Positions 33,980 through 42,895 of a DNA stretch of 61,294 bases are shown in pieces (position 1 is the stretch's first letter; each line of letters opens with the position of its first letter). Under the pieces are notes generated by a model, which saw nothing but the letters and a program-made list of their open reading frames with translations, was not told the DNA's origin and ran no database searches. The position numbers were made by a program, and so were the translations under genes. The stretch comes from JAVBNN01 sp031551525. Lineage in GTDB: Bacteria; Bacillota; Negativicutes; Acidaminococcales; JAISLQ01. The DNA lies in contig JAVBNN010000007.1 in NCBI GenBank assembly GCA_031551525.1, positions 1 to 61,294 of the forward strand, in the 5' to 3' direction.

Positions 33980-34786
33980 ATGTTTAAATTATTAGTGCTG
34001 GATGTTGATGATACGATAATCACCGCCAGGGACAAGCTGACGTCTGCAAGCAAAGAGGCGATAAAAGAAGCGCAGCGGCGCGGTATCCAGGTGGCGCTGG
34101 CCAGCGGGCGCATGCATCAGGCTATGAAAAGATTGGCAAGTGAACTGGATATAAAACTGCCGCTCATAAGTTGCAACGGCGCTATGGTCAAACGCTTGGA
34201 CGGCGTGGCGATAGCGAAGGAAACGTTGGATGCGGGAGCGGCCTTGGATGTGGTGGCGTATTTTCGCGAGAAGCGGCGAGTTATGCAACTTTATAAAGAA
34301 GAGGGCCTGTTCTCGGTGGAAAAGTGTGAGCGCACCTGGCGGCTCGAGGAGCGGGAAGGGGTTCCCTGCACTATCATCGGCTGGGAGAGTTATGCATCGA
34401 GGCATGACGATCTTTTGAAGCTCTTGATCAGGCTGGAACCGGATGAGGTGGAAGACTGCCGTATGGATGTTGAGCGGTTATTTGGTCGGAGGGTGAACGC
34501 CGCGCTCAGCCACAATGTGTATCTGGAATTTACCAATAAGGGTGTCGATAAAGGCCGGGCGGTCGCTCTGTTAGCCCAAAAACTCGGTATACGGCGCGAA
34601 GAGGTAATGGCGGTAGGCGATTCGCCAAACGACATGAGCATGTTGGCCTGGGCCGGTTACGGAGTGGCTATGGGCAACGCTTTGCCGGAGGTTAAAGAGG
34701 TGGCCGATGCGCTTACCCTGTCGGTGGAAGAGGACGGGGCGGCGCTGGCGATAGAGAAGTATATATTTAATAATGGCGTAGGTTAA
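33980..34786 (+). CDS. Cof-type HAD hydrolase
   Basis: A 268-residue HAD phosphatase with a type IIB cap. Motif I is LLVLDVDDTII, motif II ASGRMHQ, and motifs III-IV fall in NKGVDKGRAV and GDSPNDMSML. The usual DxDGT is DVDDT here. Substrates are small sugar phosphates or flavin-type phosphates. The start with AAGGGG upstream is used rather than an upstream in-frame ATG. First gene of an operon with larE and cysK. Confidence 0.9.
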   Translation: MFKLLVLDVDDTIITARDKLTSASKEAIKEAQRRGIQVALASGRMHQAMKRLASELDIKLPLISCNGAMVKRLDGVAIAKETLDAGAALDVVAYFREKRRVMQLYKEEGLFSVEKCERTWRLEEREGVPCTIIGWESYASRHDDLLKLLIRLEPDEVEDCRMDVERLFGRRVNAALSHNVYLEFTNKGVDKGRAVALLAQKLGIRREEVMAVGDSPNDMSMLAWAGYGVAMGNALPEVKEVADALTLSVEEDGAALAIEKYIFNNGVG

Positions 34787-34799
34787 AGGACGTGATAGC

Positions 34800-35639
34800 G
34801 TGTCGCCAGAAACTGTATTGATGGGAAAAGTAGCCTTGTTGCTAAAGCATTTGGCTGGGTATAGAGATCCTTTGGTCATGTTTTCCGGCGGTGTGGACAG
34901 CACTGTGCTGGCGGCTGCCGTAAAGCGGGCGGGCTCTGGCCGGGCGGCGCTTTTTACGGTGCTGTCGCCGACCATGCCGCAAAGTGAAGTGGAAGAGGCG
35001 CGGGAATTGGCCGCTAACCTGGGGATGGAGCAGGTGGAATTTTCCGCCGACGAGACAGTTCTGCCGGAGTTTGCGGCTAACGACAAGGAGCGCTGTTATT
35101 ATTGCAAAAAATACCGCCTGACAATGATTTCCGCCTGGGCCAAGCAAAATGCATTTTCCTGGCTACTGGAGGGTTCCAATGCCGACGATGCGCTCGATTA
35201 CCGGCCGGGCATGAAAGCATTGGCCGAATACTCTAAGGTGATCAGTCCGCTCAAAGAGGCGGGGCTCACTAAAAGCGATATTCGGGAGATCGCCCGTATC
35301 TGGGGACTGGCGGTGTGGGACAAGCCGGCGGCGGCTTGTCTGGCTTCCCGGCTGGCTTATGGTCTCTCGATAACCAAAGAGCGGTTGCGTGAGGTGGAAG
35401 AGGCGGAAAAGATCATAGCCGGGTATTGTCCGGCAGGCAGTATGCGGGTGCGCCATCATGGCGACCTGGCCCGCATAGAGGTAGAGGCAAAACACCTGCC
35501 GATACTAGCTGATCCGAAAACAGCCGGGGAAGTGGCGGAGAAACTTAAAAAACTGGGTTTTACCTTTGTGGCTCTCGATATGCAAGGTTACAGCATGGGG
35601 AGCATGAATAAACTTTTAGCGGACGGGCGGGGAGTTTGA
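34800..35639 (+). CDS. larE: LarE-type ATP-dependent sulfur transferase
   Basis: A 279-residue PP-loop ATPase (FSGGVDSTV at about residues 28-36). LarE inserts sulfur into the nickel-pincer nucleotide cofactor of lactate racemase-type enzymes. Three cysteines are visible in the active-site regions: Cys99 and Cys102 (RCYYCKK) and Cys180 (AAACLASR). This resembles the [4Fe-4S]-dependent LarE group rather than the single sacrificial-cysteine type. No larA, larB or larC lies in the window. GTG start; 13 bp after the HAD gene. The neighbouring cysteine synthase may be relevant to sulfur supply. Confidence 0.88.
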   Translation: MSPETVLMGKVALLLKHLAGYRDPLVMFSGGVDSTVLAAAVKRAGSGRAALFTVLSPTMPQSEVEEARELAANLGMEQVEFSADETVLPEFAANDKERCYYCKKYRLTMISAWAKQNAFSWLLEGSNADDALDYRPGMKALAEYSKVISPLKEAGLTKSDIREIARIWGLAVWDKPAAACLASRLAYGLSITKERLREVEEAEKIIAGYCPAGSMRVRHHGDLARIEVEAKHLPILADPKTAGEVAEKLKKLGFTFVALDMQGYSMGSMNKLLADGRGV

Positions 35640-35640
35640 T

Positions 35641-36573
35641 ATGGCAAAAATATATAGCAGTGTTGCGCAATTAGTCGGCGATACGCCTTTGCTGGAGTTG
35701 TCGCGTTTTGCCGGGGCCAGCGGTATAGAAAATGTACGGCTGCTGGCTAAGCTGGAATACTTCAACCCGGCCGGCAGTGTGAAAGACCGTGTCGCTCTGG
35801 CTATGGTGGACGACGCGGAACAAAGAGGGGTCTTGCCGCCTGGCGGCACAATGATCGAGCCGACCAGCGGCAATACCGGAGTTGGGTTGGCGATGGTAGC
35901 TGCTGTGCGCGGCTACCGCCTTATCCTGACTATGCCGGAGACGATGAGCATCGAGCGCAGAAAGCTGCTGGCCGCTTTGGGGGCGGAGATAGTCCTGACG
36001 CCGGGGCCGGCGGGGATGAAGGGCGCGATCAAAAAGGCGGAGGAGCTGGCAGCGGAAATACCGGGAGTTTTTATGCCGCGGCAGTTCAGCAACCCGGCCA
36101 ACCGGAAAAAACATGAAGAGACTACCGGCCCGGAAATATGGCGGGACACGGATGGGCGGATAGATGCTTTTGTGGCCGGCGTGGGTACGGGAGGAACGAT
36201 CTCCGGGGTCGGCGCGGCGCTTAAAGCGAAAAACAGTGATATAAGAGTATTTGCCGTGGAGCCCAGCGATTCGCCGGTCCTGTCCGGTGGACAGCCCGGT
36301 CCGCATGGACTGCAGGGTATCGGAGCGGGTTTTGTGCCGGATAATTATAAAAGTGAAGTAGTCGATGGGGTATTGCCCGCCAGGCTGGAGGACGCTGTTA
36401 CGGCGGCGCGCCTTCTGGCGAAGACGGAAGGGATACTGGTCGGAATATCGAGCGGAGCGGCCCTGTGGGCAGCCGGTGAACTGGCCAAAAGCAAAGTGTT
36501 TCAGGGCAAGACGATAGTAGTGCTGTTGCCAGATACGGGCGAGAGGTACTTATCCACCCAGTTGTTCGAATAA
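35641..36573 (+). CDS. cysK: Cysteine synthase
   Basis: A 310-residue PLP fold-type II enzyme that makes cysteine from O-acetylserine and sulfide. The PLP lysine is Lys48 (NPAGSVKDR). The substrate loop EPTSGNTGVGLA and phosphate loop GVGTGGTISG are intact. Length matches CysK. It starts right after larE. A related beta-replacement enzyme cannot be excluded. Confidence 0.93.
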   Translation: MAKIYSSVAQLVGDTPLLELSRFAGASGIENVRLLAKLEYFNPAGSVKDRVALAMVDDAEQRGVLPPGGTMIEPTSGNTGVGLAMVAAVRGYRLILTMPETMSIERRKLLAALGAEIVLTPGPAGMKGAIKKAEELAAEIPGVFMPRQFSNPANRKKHEETTGPEIWRDTDGRIDAFVAGVGTGGTISGVGAALKAKNSDIRVFAVEPSDSPVLSGGQPGPHGLQGIGAGFVPDNYKSEVVDGVLPARLEDAVTAARLLAKTEGILVGISSGAALWAAGELAKSKVFQGKTIVVLLPDTGERYLSTQLFE

Positions 36574-36587
36574 AGGAGGCAGTTTAA

Positions 36588-37337
36588 ATGGCTAAAAGAA
36601 CAGTATATGCTTCTGAAGAACGCCGCCCGGTTTGCGTGGTGGAAGAGATGGACAAGGCCGTCCAGATATTGATGATGAATGGTGGGGACAAAAGGCTCAA
36701 GGGTAAACTGTTTGACAACAACGAAGCCTGCCGGGAATATATCGAGAAACTGCACAGAGAACAGGAAATACAGGGTTTTAGGGTGATCGGCAAAGAAGAC
36801 GTGCCGGATTTTGAGCTGGACGAAATAGACATCATGGATGAAGAGATAAAAGAACACCGGCAAAAACTGCAGGCGGTTTTTATCGCGCTGTGCCGGGAGG
36901 ATTTTGCCTGGGAGTGTTATTTGGCGATTAAAGCCATGCTGGACAAATTGAAAAGGGAAGGCAAAAAAACTGCCGTCATCAGCGTGATAACCAGCGTGTG
37001 CAATAATGCGTTTGAGTTTGCCACCAAAGAGCTGGAGTTTGATAATGACGATCCGGGCATGGGGGATATATATTTTACTTGGACGAATAAGCCGCTGGCC
37101 GGGCAGGATATATATTTTGCCTATTCTTCAAAACATATTAAAAAATTCCATAAACTATGCAACAAGCTGGGTTATAGCAAACGTAAGGAAAGTTGTGCCG
37201 CGCTCTCTGATGCGCTCGAGCGCCTGGACGCAGAGCAGGCTTTGAACGCGGTGATGGAAAACGGCAACCTCGAAATACTGGCAAACTATAATTATGACCC
37301 GTCCGGCGACTGGGATGTGGTGTATAAGCGCAGTTAA
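36588..37337 (+). CDS. Unknown soluble protein after cysK
   Basis: A 249-residue cytoplasmic protein that I do not recognise. It is charged and mostly helical (long helices around residues 80-135). Cysteines are scattered with no obvious metal motif. AAAGGAGG precedes its ATG. It is the last gene of the HAD-larE-cysK unit, closed by a strong terminator. No function can be offered from sequence. Confidence 0.8.
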   Translation: MAKRTVYASEERRPVCVVEEMDKAVQILMMNGGDKRLKGKLFDNNEACREYIEKLHREQEIQGFRVIGKEDVPDFELDEIDIMDEEIKEHRQKLQAVFIALCREDFAWECYLAIKAMLDKLKREGKKTAVISVITSVCNNAFEFATKELEFDNDDPGMGDIYFTWTNKPLAGQDIYFAYSSKHIKKFHKLCNKLGYSKRKESCAALSDALERLDAEQALNAVMENGNLEILANYNYDPSGDWDVVYKRS

Positions 37338-37341
37338 TGTT

Positions 37342-37369
37342 AAAAAGCGGCCCACGCGGGCCGCTTTTT
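37342..37369. terminator. Bidirectional terminator
   Basis: A 12-bp stem, AAAAAGCGGCCC with GGGCCGCTTTTT, and an ACGC loop. It serves the unknown gene on the left and the permease gene, which converges from the right. Confidence 0.9.
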
Positions 37370-37393
37370 AGCACTTCATGGGTTTTTAGTTCT

Positions 37394-38752
37394 TTATATG
37401 ATGCCCATTTGTACAAATATGATGCTAAATACGGAAACAAATACCGGTATTATTACCGTGCACCACAAAAAGTGTTTGTAAGAGTTTTTGTGCGTCAGGC
37501 CGGCGGTATTGATCATGTTGATAACGGAACCGTTGTGCGGCAGAGAGTCTAGGCCATAGCAGGCCATAGCCGATACACGGTGGATAACTTCCGGCGCTAT
37601 GCCCATTGCCAGGTAACGCTTGGCGAAAGTTTCGAGCGCTATCGCCAGGCCGCCGGATGCCGAGCCTGTGATACCGGCGATAAGGTTGGTTGCTATGACT
37701 AGTTGCACTATAGGTGGTCCGGGTATGGTATCGAGCATTCGGACAACAAAGTTGTAGCCGGGAACGACGCTGACTACACTGCCGAAGCCAACGACTGCGC
37801 ATACGCCCAACAGTGTTCTGGCGCCGGAAAACGATCCTTCACCCAGCGATGTGCCCAAATCTTTGATTTCTCCCCAAAACAGGGCAATATTTATGACTAT
37901 ACCGATAAAAAGAGCCACTTCCGGCGCTACATTAAAGACGTTAAGCGCCACGAGCAAAGTAATGGACGGCAAAAGCGCCATGAAAAATTGGCCCCAGGAG
38001 ATGGCTTCGCCTTCTTTGATGTCTATGTTACTTTTAAGGGTTTGGCTTATGACTTCGCCGGTCGGAATGAAATGTTCATTTTCTTTTTCCGCCTTTTTAG
38101 CTACATAAATAACATAAAATATACAAAAGACTATGGATACTGCGGCCGAAGCCAGGGCTAGATAAGGAGCCGCTTTAGCGGTGGTGCCGAGGTATTTGAT
38201 GGGGATGAGGTTTTGGATAGCGGGGGAACCGGGGATCATGGTGGCGGTGAATACCTGAGAGCCTATGGTTATACCGCATAGAGAGGTATGCCAGGGTATG
38301 TCCTGTGCTTCAAACAGTGGCTTCATAATGCCTACCATGGTAAAAATAACCACGAATGAGCTGACGCCCCCTAGGCATAGGATGGTGGTTATAAGGGAAA
38401 TGAGCAGTATGGTTATAGCAATGCGGGACGCCCGGGTCGTGACATTGATTTTACCCAATACAGTGGCAAGTTTGAGTGCGATAGTCTTTCCGGTGCCGGT
38501 ATCGCTGGTCAATCGGCCAAATACGGCGCCGAGCGCAAACATAATGAAGAAATTTTTGGCGTAATTGCCAAAACCTGTGGAATATGATGTGAGCATGCCT
38601 TTTACTACATCTACACTGCCAAAAGCAAATAGCAGACAGATCAGGGAACATAAGGGGCCGACCAATAAAAGATTCATGCCTTTATAAGCTAGCCACATGA
38701 TCAGACCGAGGGAAATCAGGATACCAATAAGGCTTATAATCTCAGAAGTCAT
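37394..38752 (-). CDS. GntP family permease (beta-hydroxy acid uptake candidate)
   Basis: A 452-residue polytopic membrane protein, about 12 hydrophobic segments. The family signature is in SASGGLAIALETF and MACYGLDSLPHNGSVINM near the C-terminus. GntP members import gluconate, D-3-hydroxybutyrate and related hydroxy acids with protons. The ATG at 38752 has GGAG 8 bp upstream; the frame extends further but without a better start. A sigma-54 promoter lies about 95 bp upstream. It is divergent from the hydroxyacid dehydrogenase and probably imports the substrate of this cluster. Confidence 0.88.
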   Translation of the reverse strand: MTSEIISLIGILISLGLIMWLAYKGMNLLLVGPLCSLICLLFAFGSVDVVKGMLTSYSTGFGNYAKNFFIMFALGAVFGRLTSDTGTGKTIALKLATVLGKINVTTRASRIAITILLISLITTILCLGGVSSFVVIFTMVGIMKPLFEAQDIPWHTSLCGITIGSQVFTATMIPGSPAIQNLIPIKYLGTTAKAAPYLALASAAVSIVFCIFYVIYVAKKAEKENEHFIPTGEVISQTLKSNIDIKEGEAISWGQFFMALLPSITLLVALNVFNVAPEVALFIGIVINIALFWGEIKDLGTSLGEGSFSGARTLLGVCAVVGFGSVVSVVPGYNFVVRMLDTIPGPPIVQLVIATNLIAGITGSASGGLAIALETFAKRYLAMGIAPEVIHRVSAMACYGLDSLPHNGSVINMINTAGLTHKNSYKHFLWCTVIIPVFVSVFSIIFVQMGII

Positions 38753-38855
38753 TTTAAGCACTCCATTCATATAGTTTTCGTAGTTAAGGAAAATTTGCTG
38801 CCTGTAATAAGCGGCTCCTTTCTTTTTTACAAAAAATATTTTGTAAAAACTATAT

Positions 38856-38873
38856 AAGCAAATTACAGACCAA
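38856..38873 (-). promoter_or_regulatory. Sigma-54 promoter of the GntP permease
   Basis: Read on the minus strand, TTGGTCTGTAATTTGCTT has GG and GC separated by exactly 10 bp, as required for -24/-12. The start of transcription would be near 38846. An 11-bp-armed palindrome (TTTTTACAAAA / TTTTGTAAAAA, 38824-38849) covers the predicted start site and could be an operator or a 5' mRNA hairpin. Confidence 0.75.
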
Positions 38874-38967
38874 CAATAGATGAAAATATAAAAACAGGCA
38901 ATATATGGTAAACACAAGGTTTTTAAAAGTCATCACTATAAATGATTGCAGCAATAATTTTTTCTGA

Positions 38968-38999
38968 TTTTTAAAATTGTAAAATAATTTTGCAAAAAT
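38968..38999. promoter_or_regulatory. Candidate upstream activator site for the permease promoter
   Basis: An AT-rich stretch with TTTTTAAAATTGTAAAAT and TTTTGCAAAA repeats, centred about 137 bp upstream of the predicted sigma-54 start site. This is the usual distance for a sigma-54 activator. It resembles the palindrome upstream of the BKACE gene in position and composition, with partly shared half-sites. Confidence 0.4.
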
Positions 39000-39026
39000 A
39001 ACGATAATAAGCAATAATTTTGTTAC

Positions 39027-39055
39027 TTGTGTTTATTTTATATGCATGTTATAGT
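39027..39055 (+). promoter_or_regulatory. Sigma-70 promoter of the hydroxyacid dehydrogenase
   Basis: TTGTGT (39027-39032), 17-bp spacer, TATAGT (39050-39055) preceded by TGT as an extended -10. The leader that follows contains an intrinsic-terminator-like hairpin. Confidence 0.6.
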
Positions 39056-39126
39056 GGAAATATAGTTAAGGAAAATTTCAATAAAACTGTCTGTACCTTA
39101 GGGCAGGGCGTTTTTTTAAACGGCCG

Positions 39127-39157
39127 CTGTCTTTGGTGAGGCAGTTTTTTATTTTTA
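39127..39157 (+). terminator. Terminator-like hairpin in the dehydrogenase leader
   Basis: CTGTCT can pair with AGGCAG (one G-U pair) around TTGGTG, followed by TTTTTTATTTTT. It lies between the promoter at 39027 and the start at 39179, so it could act as an attenuator. Confidence 0.55.
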
Positions 39158-39178
39158 ATATAAAAAGGAGTGTTTATT

Positions 39179-40063
39179 GTGACGAAGATAGGTTTTTCTG
39201 GTTTGGGACAAATGGGTAAACCCATGGCTATAAACTTGAATAAATGTGGTAAAAAATTGATTGTAAATGATATCTCTGACAAGCATTTTCCTGAGTTAAA
39301 AGAAAAAGGTATCGATTGCACGACGAATATCCGTGATTTTGCCGATTGTGACATCATTTTTCTTTGCCTGCCGGAAGGTGAAATCGTTAAGGAGGTGTTG
39401 TTTGGTAAACCGGACTTGGCGTCTTTATTGAAACCGGGGCAAATAGTATGTGACCTTAGTACCGTAAACTATGCCGCTTGCGCCGAGATAGCGGAACGCT
39501 TGACTAAAATGGATATAAAATTTATGGACGCGCCTGTTTCCGGGATGGAAGCGCGCGCTATAGATGGTACGCTCACTATCATGTGTGGTGGTGAGGAGAG
39601 CCTCTATAATGATTTGCTACCATATTTAAATTGCATGGGAACAAACATACTTTTTATGGGTAAGCATGGTTGCGGGCAGCTTACAAAAGCTATCAACAAT
39701 ATATTGTTTGATATAAACATCGCTGGTTTTGCAGAAATGTTGCCTGTGGCTATAAAGTTGGGCCTTGATATAGAAAAAATCTGTTCGGTTATAAACAGCA
39801 GTTCTGGGCGCAGTTATGCTTCGGAGTTCTTTATTCCCCGCATCCTGAAAAGAAATTTTAAAGATGGCTATCCATTGGCACACGCCTATAAAGACCTTGT
39901 AAGTGGCGCGGAAATATCTGCTCAGCTGGGTTTGCCTTTACCTGTTATGCATGCCGCTACGACTACCTACCAGATGGCGTTGCTGGAAGGTTTTGGGCAG
40001 ATGGATAAGGGCGCTATGACTTGTGTTTTTGAGCGCCTTTTGAATGTCGAATGTAAGATTTAG
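39179..40063 (+). CDS. Beta-hydroxyacid dehydrogenase (3-hydroxyisobutyrate dehydrogenase family)
   Basis: A 294-residue NAD(P)-dependent enzyme. The Rossmann motif is GLGQMG at residues 8-13. The substrate loop DAPVSGMEARAIDGTLTIMCGG is at about 117-138, here split as DAPVSGMEARAIDG and TLTIMCGG. The catalytic lysine is Lys170 in GCGQLTKAINN. The family oxidises 3-hydroxy acids to semialdehydes or keto acids. The GTG at 39179 is chosen because AAGGAG lies 8 bp upstream; a GTG at 39170 is too close to it. The proposed product, a beta-keto acid, would feed the BKACE enzyme encoded nearby. Confidence 0.9.
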   Translation: MTKIGFSGLGQMGKPMAINLNKCGKKLIVNDISDKHFPELKEKGIDCTTNIRDFADCDIIFLCLPEGEIVKEVLFGKPDLASLLKPGQIVCDLSTVNYAACAEIAERLTKMDIKFMDAPVSGMEARAIDGTLTIMCGGEESLYNDLLPYLNCMGTNILFMGKHGCGQLTKAINNILFDINIAGFAEMLPVAIKLGLDIEKICSVINSSSGRSYASEFFIPRILKRNFKDGYPLAHAYKDLVSGAEISAQLGLPLPVMHAATTTYQMALLEGFGQMDKGAMTCVFERLLNVECKI

Positions 40064-40064
40064 G

Positions 40065-40093
40065 TTGACTGTGGATCGAAAGACAAATATCAT
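40065..40093 (+). promoter_or_regulatory. Promoter of the sigma-54 activator gene
   Basis: TTGACT (40065-40070), 17 bp, TATCAT (40088-40093), 60 bp before the activator start and just after the dehydrogenase stop. Confidence 0.65.
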
Positions 40094-40152
40094 TAATAAT
40101 AATGGTGAAATTGATATCTGCCGACGAAATGCAAGAATGACCGAGGTACGAC

Positions 40153-41799
40153 ATGGCAAAAATCAATGAAAATCAGACTATACTGGATATAATAAATCTG
40201 TTACTGGAAACTAAAGATTATAATCTTCTGTATGAAGACCGAAAAAATGGGCAGGAATATCCACTGGATACCCGGTATCTGTTTGACCTTTTCATTTCCG
40301 GTATGCCGGCTCAACAAACTATAGTTTCGCTTTTGCAGCTTAATCCCGCCTTGAAAGACTTGGCGGCAGAGCCGCAGAGCATGCTTTTTAAAACGGCTTT
40401 GCGGCAGTTTGTCAGTATTTTTGATTCATTGCATGACGGTGTTCTGATTGCTGATGCAAACGAAATAGTACGGTATATAAATAAATCTTTCGAGAGGATT
40501 TCGGGCGCCAAGTTTGACAACCTGGTCGGGCAGGAGTTGGTAATTGCCCGGCCAGGCGCCAAGCTGGGCGGAGTCATCAGGAGCGGCAAACCTCTTTTGG
40601 GAGTAAAGCGTAAGTTTGGCGATATAGAATATATGACCGATATGCATCCGGTCATTATCAATGGAGTTTGCATCGGTGGCATAACGATCGCCCGCGATAT
40701 AACGGAAATACAACAGCTGCAAACCAAACTGAGTAAATACCGCATACGTTATAATGACCTTTTGCGCCAGGTAAAGACGGAGCATACTGCCACCTATACT
40801 TTTGAAGATATAATCGGTACCCATCCGGTGATGCAGCAGACGAAATCTTTGGCGCAAAAACTGGCTTCATCCAGTATCCCGGTTTTGATCCGAGGCGAGA
40901 GCGGCGTGGGTAAAGAGTTGTTTGCCCACGCTATCCATCTGGCAAGTAAAAGGGCTAAACGTCCTTTTGTGACGGTAAATTGTGCCGCTATACCGGGGCC
41001 GCTTCTGGAAAGTGAGTTATTTGGCTATACAGAGGGCGCTTTCTCAGGGGCCAAGGCCGGCGGGAAACAAGGTTTGGTGGCTCTTGCCCATACGGGGACT
41101 CTTTTTCTAGATGAAATAGGCGATATGGATATAGAATTGCAGGTAAAATTATTGAGGGCGATACACTCTGGTGAGATACAGCCTTTGGGCAGTGAAAAAA
41201 CCGTTAAGGTAGATCTGCGTTTTATAGCCGTCACTAACGCCAATCTAGAGAAAAAAATCAGTGAAGGTAAATTTCGTGAAGATTTGTTTTATCGTTTAAA
41301 TGCTTCGCAGATTGTAGTTCCGCCACTCAGGGAGCATAAAGAAGATATAGTTTCTATGGCAAACTTTTTCTTGCAAAAGTATTTTGTGGATCATCCGCTT
41401 TCTCCGCTTGCTCTGTCTCCTAAAACGCAAGAAATATTTACAGATTTTCCGTGGCCGGGAAATGTGCGGGAATTGGAAAATACTATAAATTTTATTGGCA
41501 GTATTACAGAACAGCAGATTATATCATCTAACTGTCTGCCGCCGATTTTTTATGAGAGCAACAGTAAGGTTTTGTCTATGCCAACTACTGCATTTCATCA
41601 TGTTTGTGATGCCGCCCTGCCAGAATGTGGTAATAGTATCAGTTTGAAAGAGGCCAAATATCACGGTGAAAAAGATATAATAATGGCGGCGTTGGAAAAA
41701 TACGGCAGCAATTTGGCGGGGAAAAAGAAAGTGGCGAAAGAGCTGGGCATTTCTTTGACCACTCTTTATGGAAGAATCAATATATTAAAAATAAAATAA
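40153..41799 (+). CDS. Sigma-54-dependent transcriptional activator, PAS-AAA+-Fis
   Basis: A 548-residue enhancer-binding protein. An N-terminal region of ~75 residues is followed by a PAS domain (about 80-190), which probably senses a small ligand. The AAA+ domain has Walker A GESGVGKE at 248-255, the sigma-54 contact loop GAFSGA at 295-300 (Ser in place of the usual Thr of GAFTGA) and LFLDEIGDM as Walker B. The Fis-type HTH is at the C-terminus (VAKELGISLTTLYGRIN). No receiver domain, so it is not a classic response regulator. It very likely controls the sigma-54 promoters found in front of the permease, BKACE and CoA-transferase genes. Confidence 0.95.
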   Translation: MAKINENQTILDIINLLLETKDYNLLYEDRKNGQEYPLDTRYLFDLFISGMPAQQTIVSLLQLNPALKDLAAEPQSMLFKTALRQFVSIFDSLHDGVLIADANEIVRYINKSFERISGAKFDNLVGQELVIARPGAKLGGVIRSGKPLLGVKRKFGDIEYMTDMHPVIINGVCIGGITIARDITEIQQLQTKLSKYRIRYNDLLRQVKTEHTATYTFEDIIGTHPVMQQTKSLAQKLASSSIPVLIRGESGVGKELFAHAIHLASKRAKRPFVTVNCAAIPGPLLESELFGYTEGAFSGAKAGGKQGLVALAHTGTLFLDEIGDMDIELQVKLLRAIHSGEIQPLGSEKTVKVDLRFIAVTNANLEKKISEGKFREDLFYRLNASQIVVPPLREHKEDIVSMANFFLQKYFVDHPLSPLALSPKTQEIFTDFPWPGNVRELENTINFIGSITEQQIISSNCLPPIFYESNSKVLSMPTTAFHHVCDAALPECGNSISLKEAKYHGEKDIIMAALEKYGSNLAGKKKVAKELGISLTTLYGRINILKIK

Positions 41800-41816
41800 A
41801 CGGGCTGTTTGCTATA

Positions 41817-41859
41817 AAAAATCCCTCCACGGCGCTTCAAACGCTATGGAGGGATTTTT
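41817..41859. terminator. Bidirectional terminator
   Basis: A 13-bp stem, AAAAATCCCTCCA with TGGAGGGATTTTT, between the convergent activator and BKACE genes. Confidence 0.9.
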
Positions 41860-41904
41860 ATGGTATGAAAAATGTTTCGACGTGTTGTGGAAAAGCAGAA
41901 CAAA

Positions 41905-42741
41905 TTATTTTTTTAGCGGGATATTCATCATAGCGCGAGCTTCGTCAGGTGTGGCGATTTCTTTGCCCATGGCAAGGACAAGTCCTTTCATGCGTTTGAA
42001 CAGATCTATGTTTGAAGCAAGAACGCCTTTGGTATAGTACACATTGTCTTCAAGACCGACGCGGACGTTGCCGCCAAGAGCAAGAGCCATCATGGAGAGG
42101 GGCACGTGGTGCTGGCCGATGATGGTGACACCCCAAGTGCAGTTTTCCGGCAGGTGATCATAAAGATACATAAGGGCCTTGGGTGAGGCTGGCTGGGAGC
42201 CGGGCATACCCATGACAAAGTTAAAATGCACCGGAGCGGCGATGTCGCCTTTTTCCTGCATGCGGATGGCGTTCCAAAGCATGGCGGTATCAAATACTTC
42301 AACTTCGGGTTTGGTGTTGTATTTGCGCATTTCTCCGGCCAGGTAGTCGACAGTTTCCGGATCGTTGTAGTTGCCGGCGGTCGGGAAATTGGAAGAACCT
42401 GTGGCCAAACTGGCCATTTCCGCTCCGAGGCAGATCATCTGCCCGCGCTCGATATAGCTTTTGCCTGCGCGCCCACCGGTGGAGAGCTGGCGGATGATAT
42501 TGCAGTCGGGGTATTTATCCATCGCGGCCATTATTTCACGGTACACGTTAACGTCGGAAGTAGGTTTCTCCTGATCGTCGCGTGCGTGGAAATGAGCTAC
42601 GGCGGCGCCTTCCTGCCAGCATTCATAGACTTGTTTGGCGATTTCAGCGGGTGTAAGCGGTACATTAGGGTTCATTTTTCGTGTAGGGACATTGCCGGTC
42701 GGGGCAAGTGTCAAAATAACTTTGTTCGACTGTATTGGCAT
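41905..42741 (-). CDS. BKACE family beta-keto acid cleavage enzyme
   Basis: A 278-residue Zn-dependent TIM-barrel enzyme of the DUF849/BKACE family, which cleaves a beta-keto acid with acetyl-CoA to acetoacetate and a new acyl-CoA. Zn ligands His50 and His52 (VAHFHARD) and Glu231 (VGLEDNVYY), with Arg227, align with His46, His48, Glu230 and Arg226 of the lysine-fermentation enzyme Kce. The position matching Kce Glu14 is Val18 (APTGNVPTR), so a 5-amino-3-ketohexanoate substrate is unlikely. The ATG at 42741 has GAGGTGAT. A near-perfect sigma-54 promoter lies about 50 bp upstream. Confidence 0.92.
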   Translation of the reverse strand: MPIQSNKVILTLAPTGNVPTRKMNPNVPLTPAEIAKQVYECWQEGAAVAHFHARDDQEKPTSDVNVYREIMAAMDKYPDCNIIRQLSTGGRAGKSYIERGQMICLGAEMASLATGSSNFPTAGNYNDPETVDYLAGEMRKYNTKPEVEVFDTAMLWNAIRMQEKGDIAAPVHFNFVMGMPGSQPASPKALMYLYDHLPENCTWGVTIIGQHHVPLSMMALALGGNVRVGLEDNVYYTKGVLASNIDLFKRMKGLVLAMGKEIATPDEARAMMNIPLKK

Positions 42742-42788
42742 AATATCACCTCTGCGTTTTATTTTGAGCAAGCTCATTGTATAACTAA

Positions 42789-42806
42789 AAGCAAAAATTG
42801 TGCCAA
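42789..42806 (-). promoter_or_regulatory. Sigma-54 promoter of the BKACE gene
   Basis: On the minus strand TTGGCACAATTTTTGCTTT is essentially the consensus TTGGCACN5TTGCW, with GG-N10-GC spacing. Transcription would start near 42779. Confidence 0.92.
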
Positions 42807-42895
42807 AAAACCAATCCAGATATTGCAACTGAATACGCGGAAAAAAGGGTATATTTTATTTATTGCGGTTTTTAGAGAATTATAGATTTTTAATA

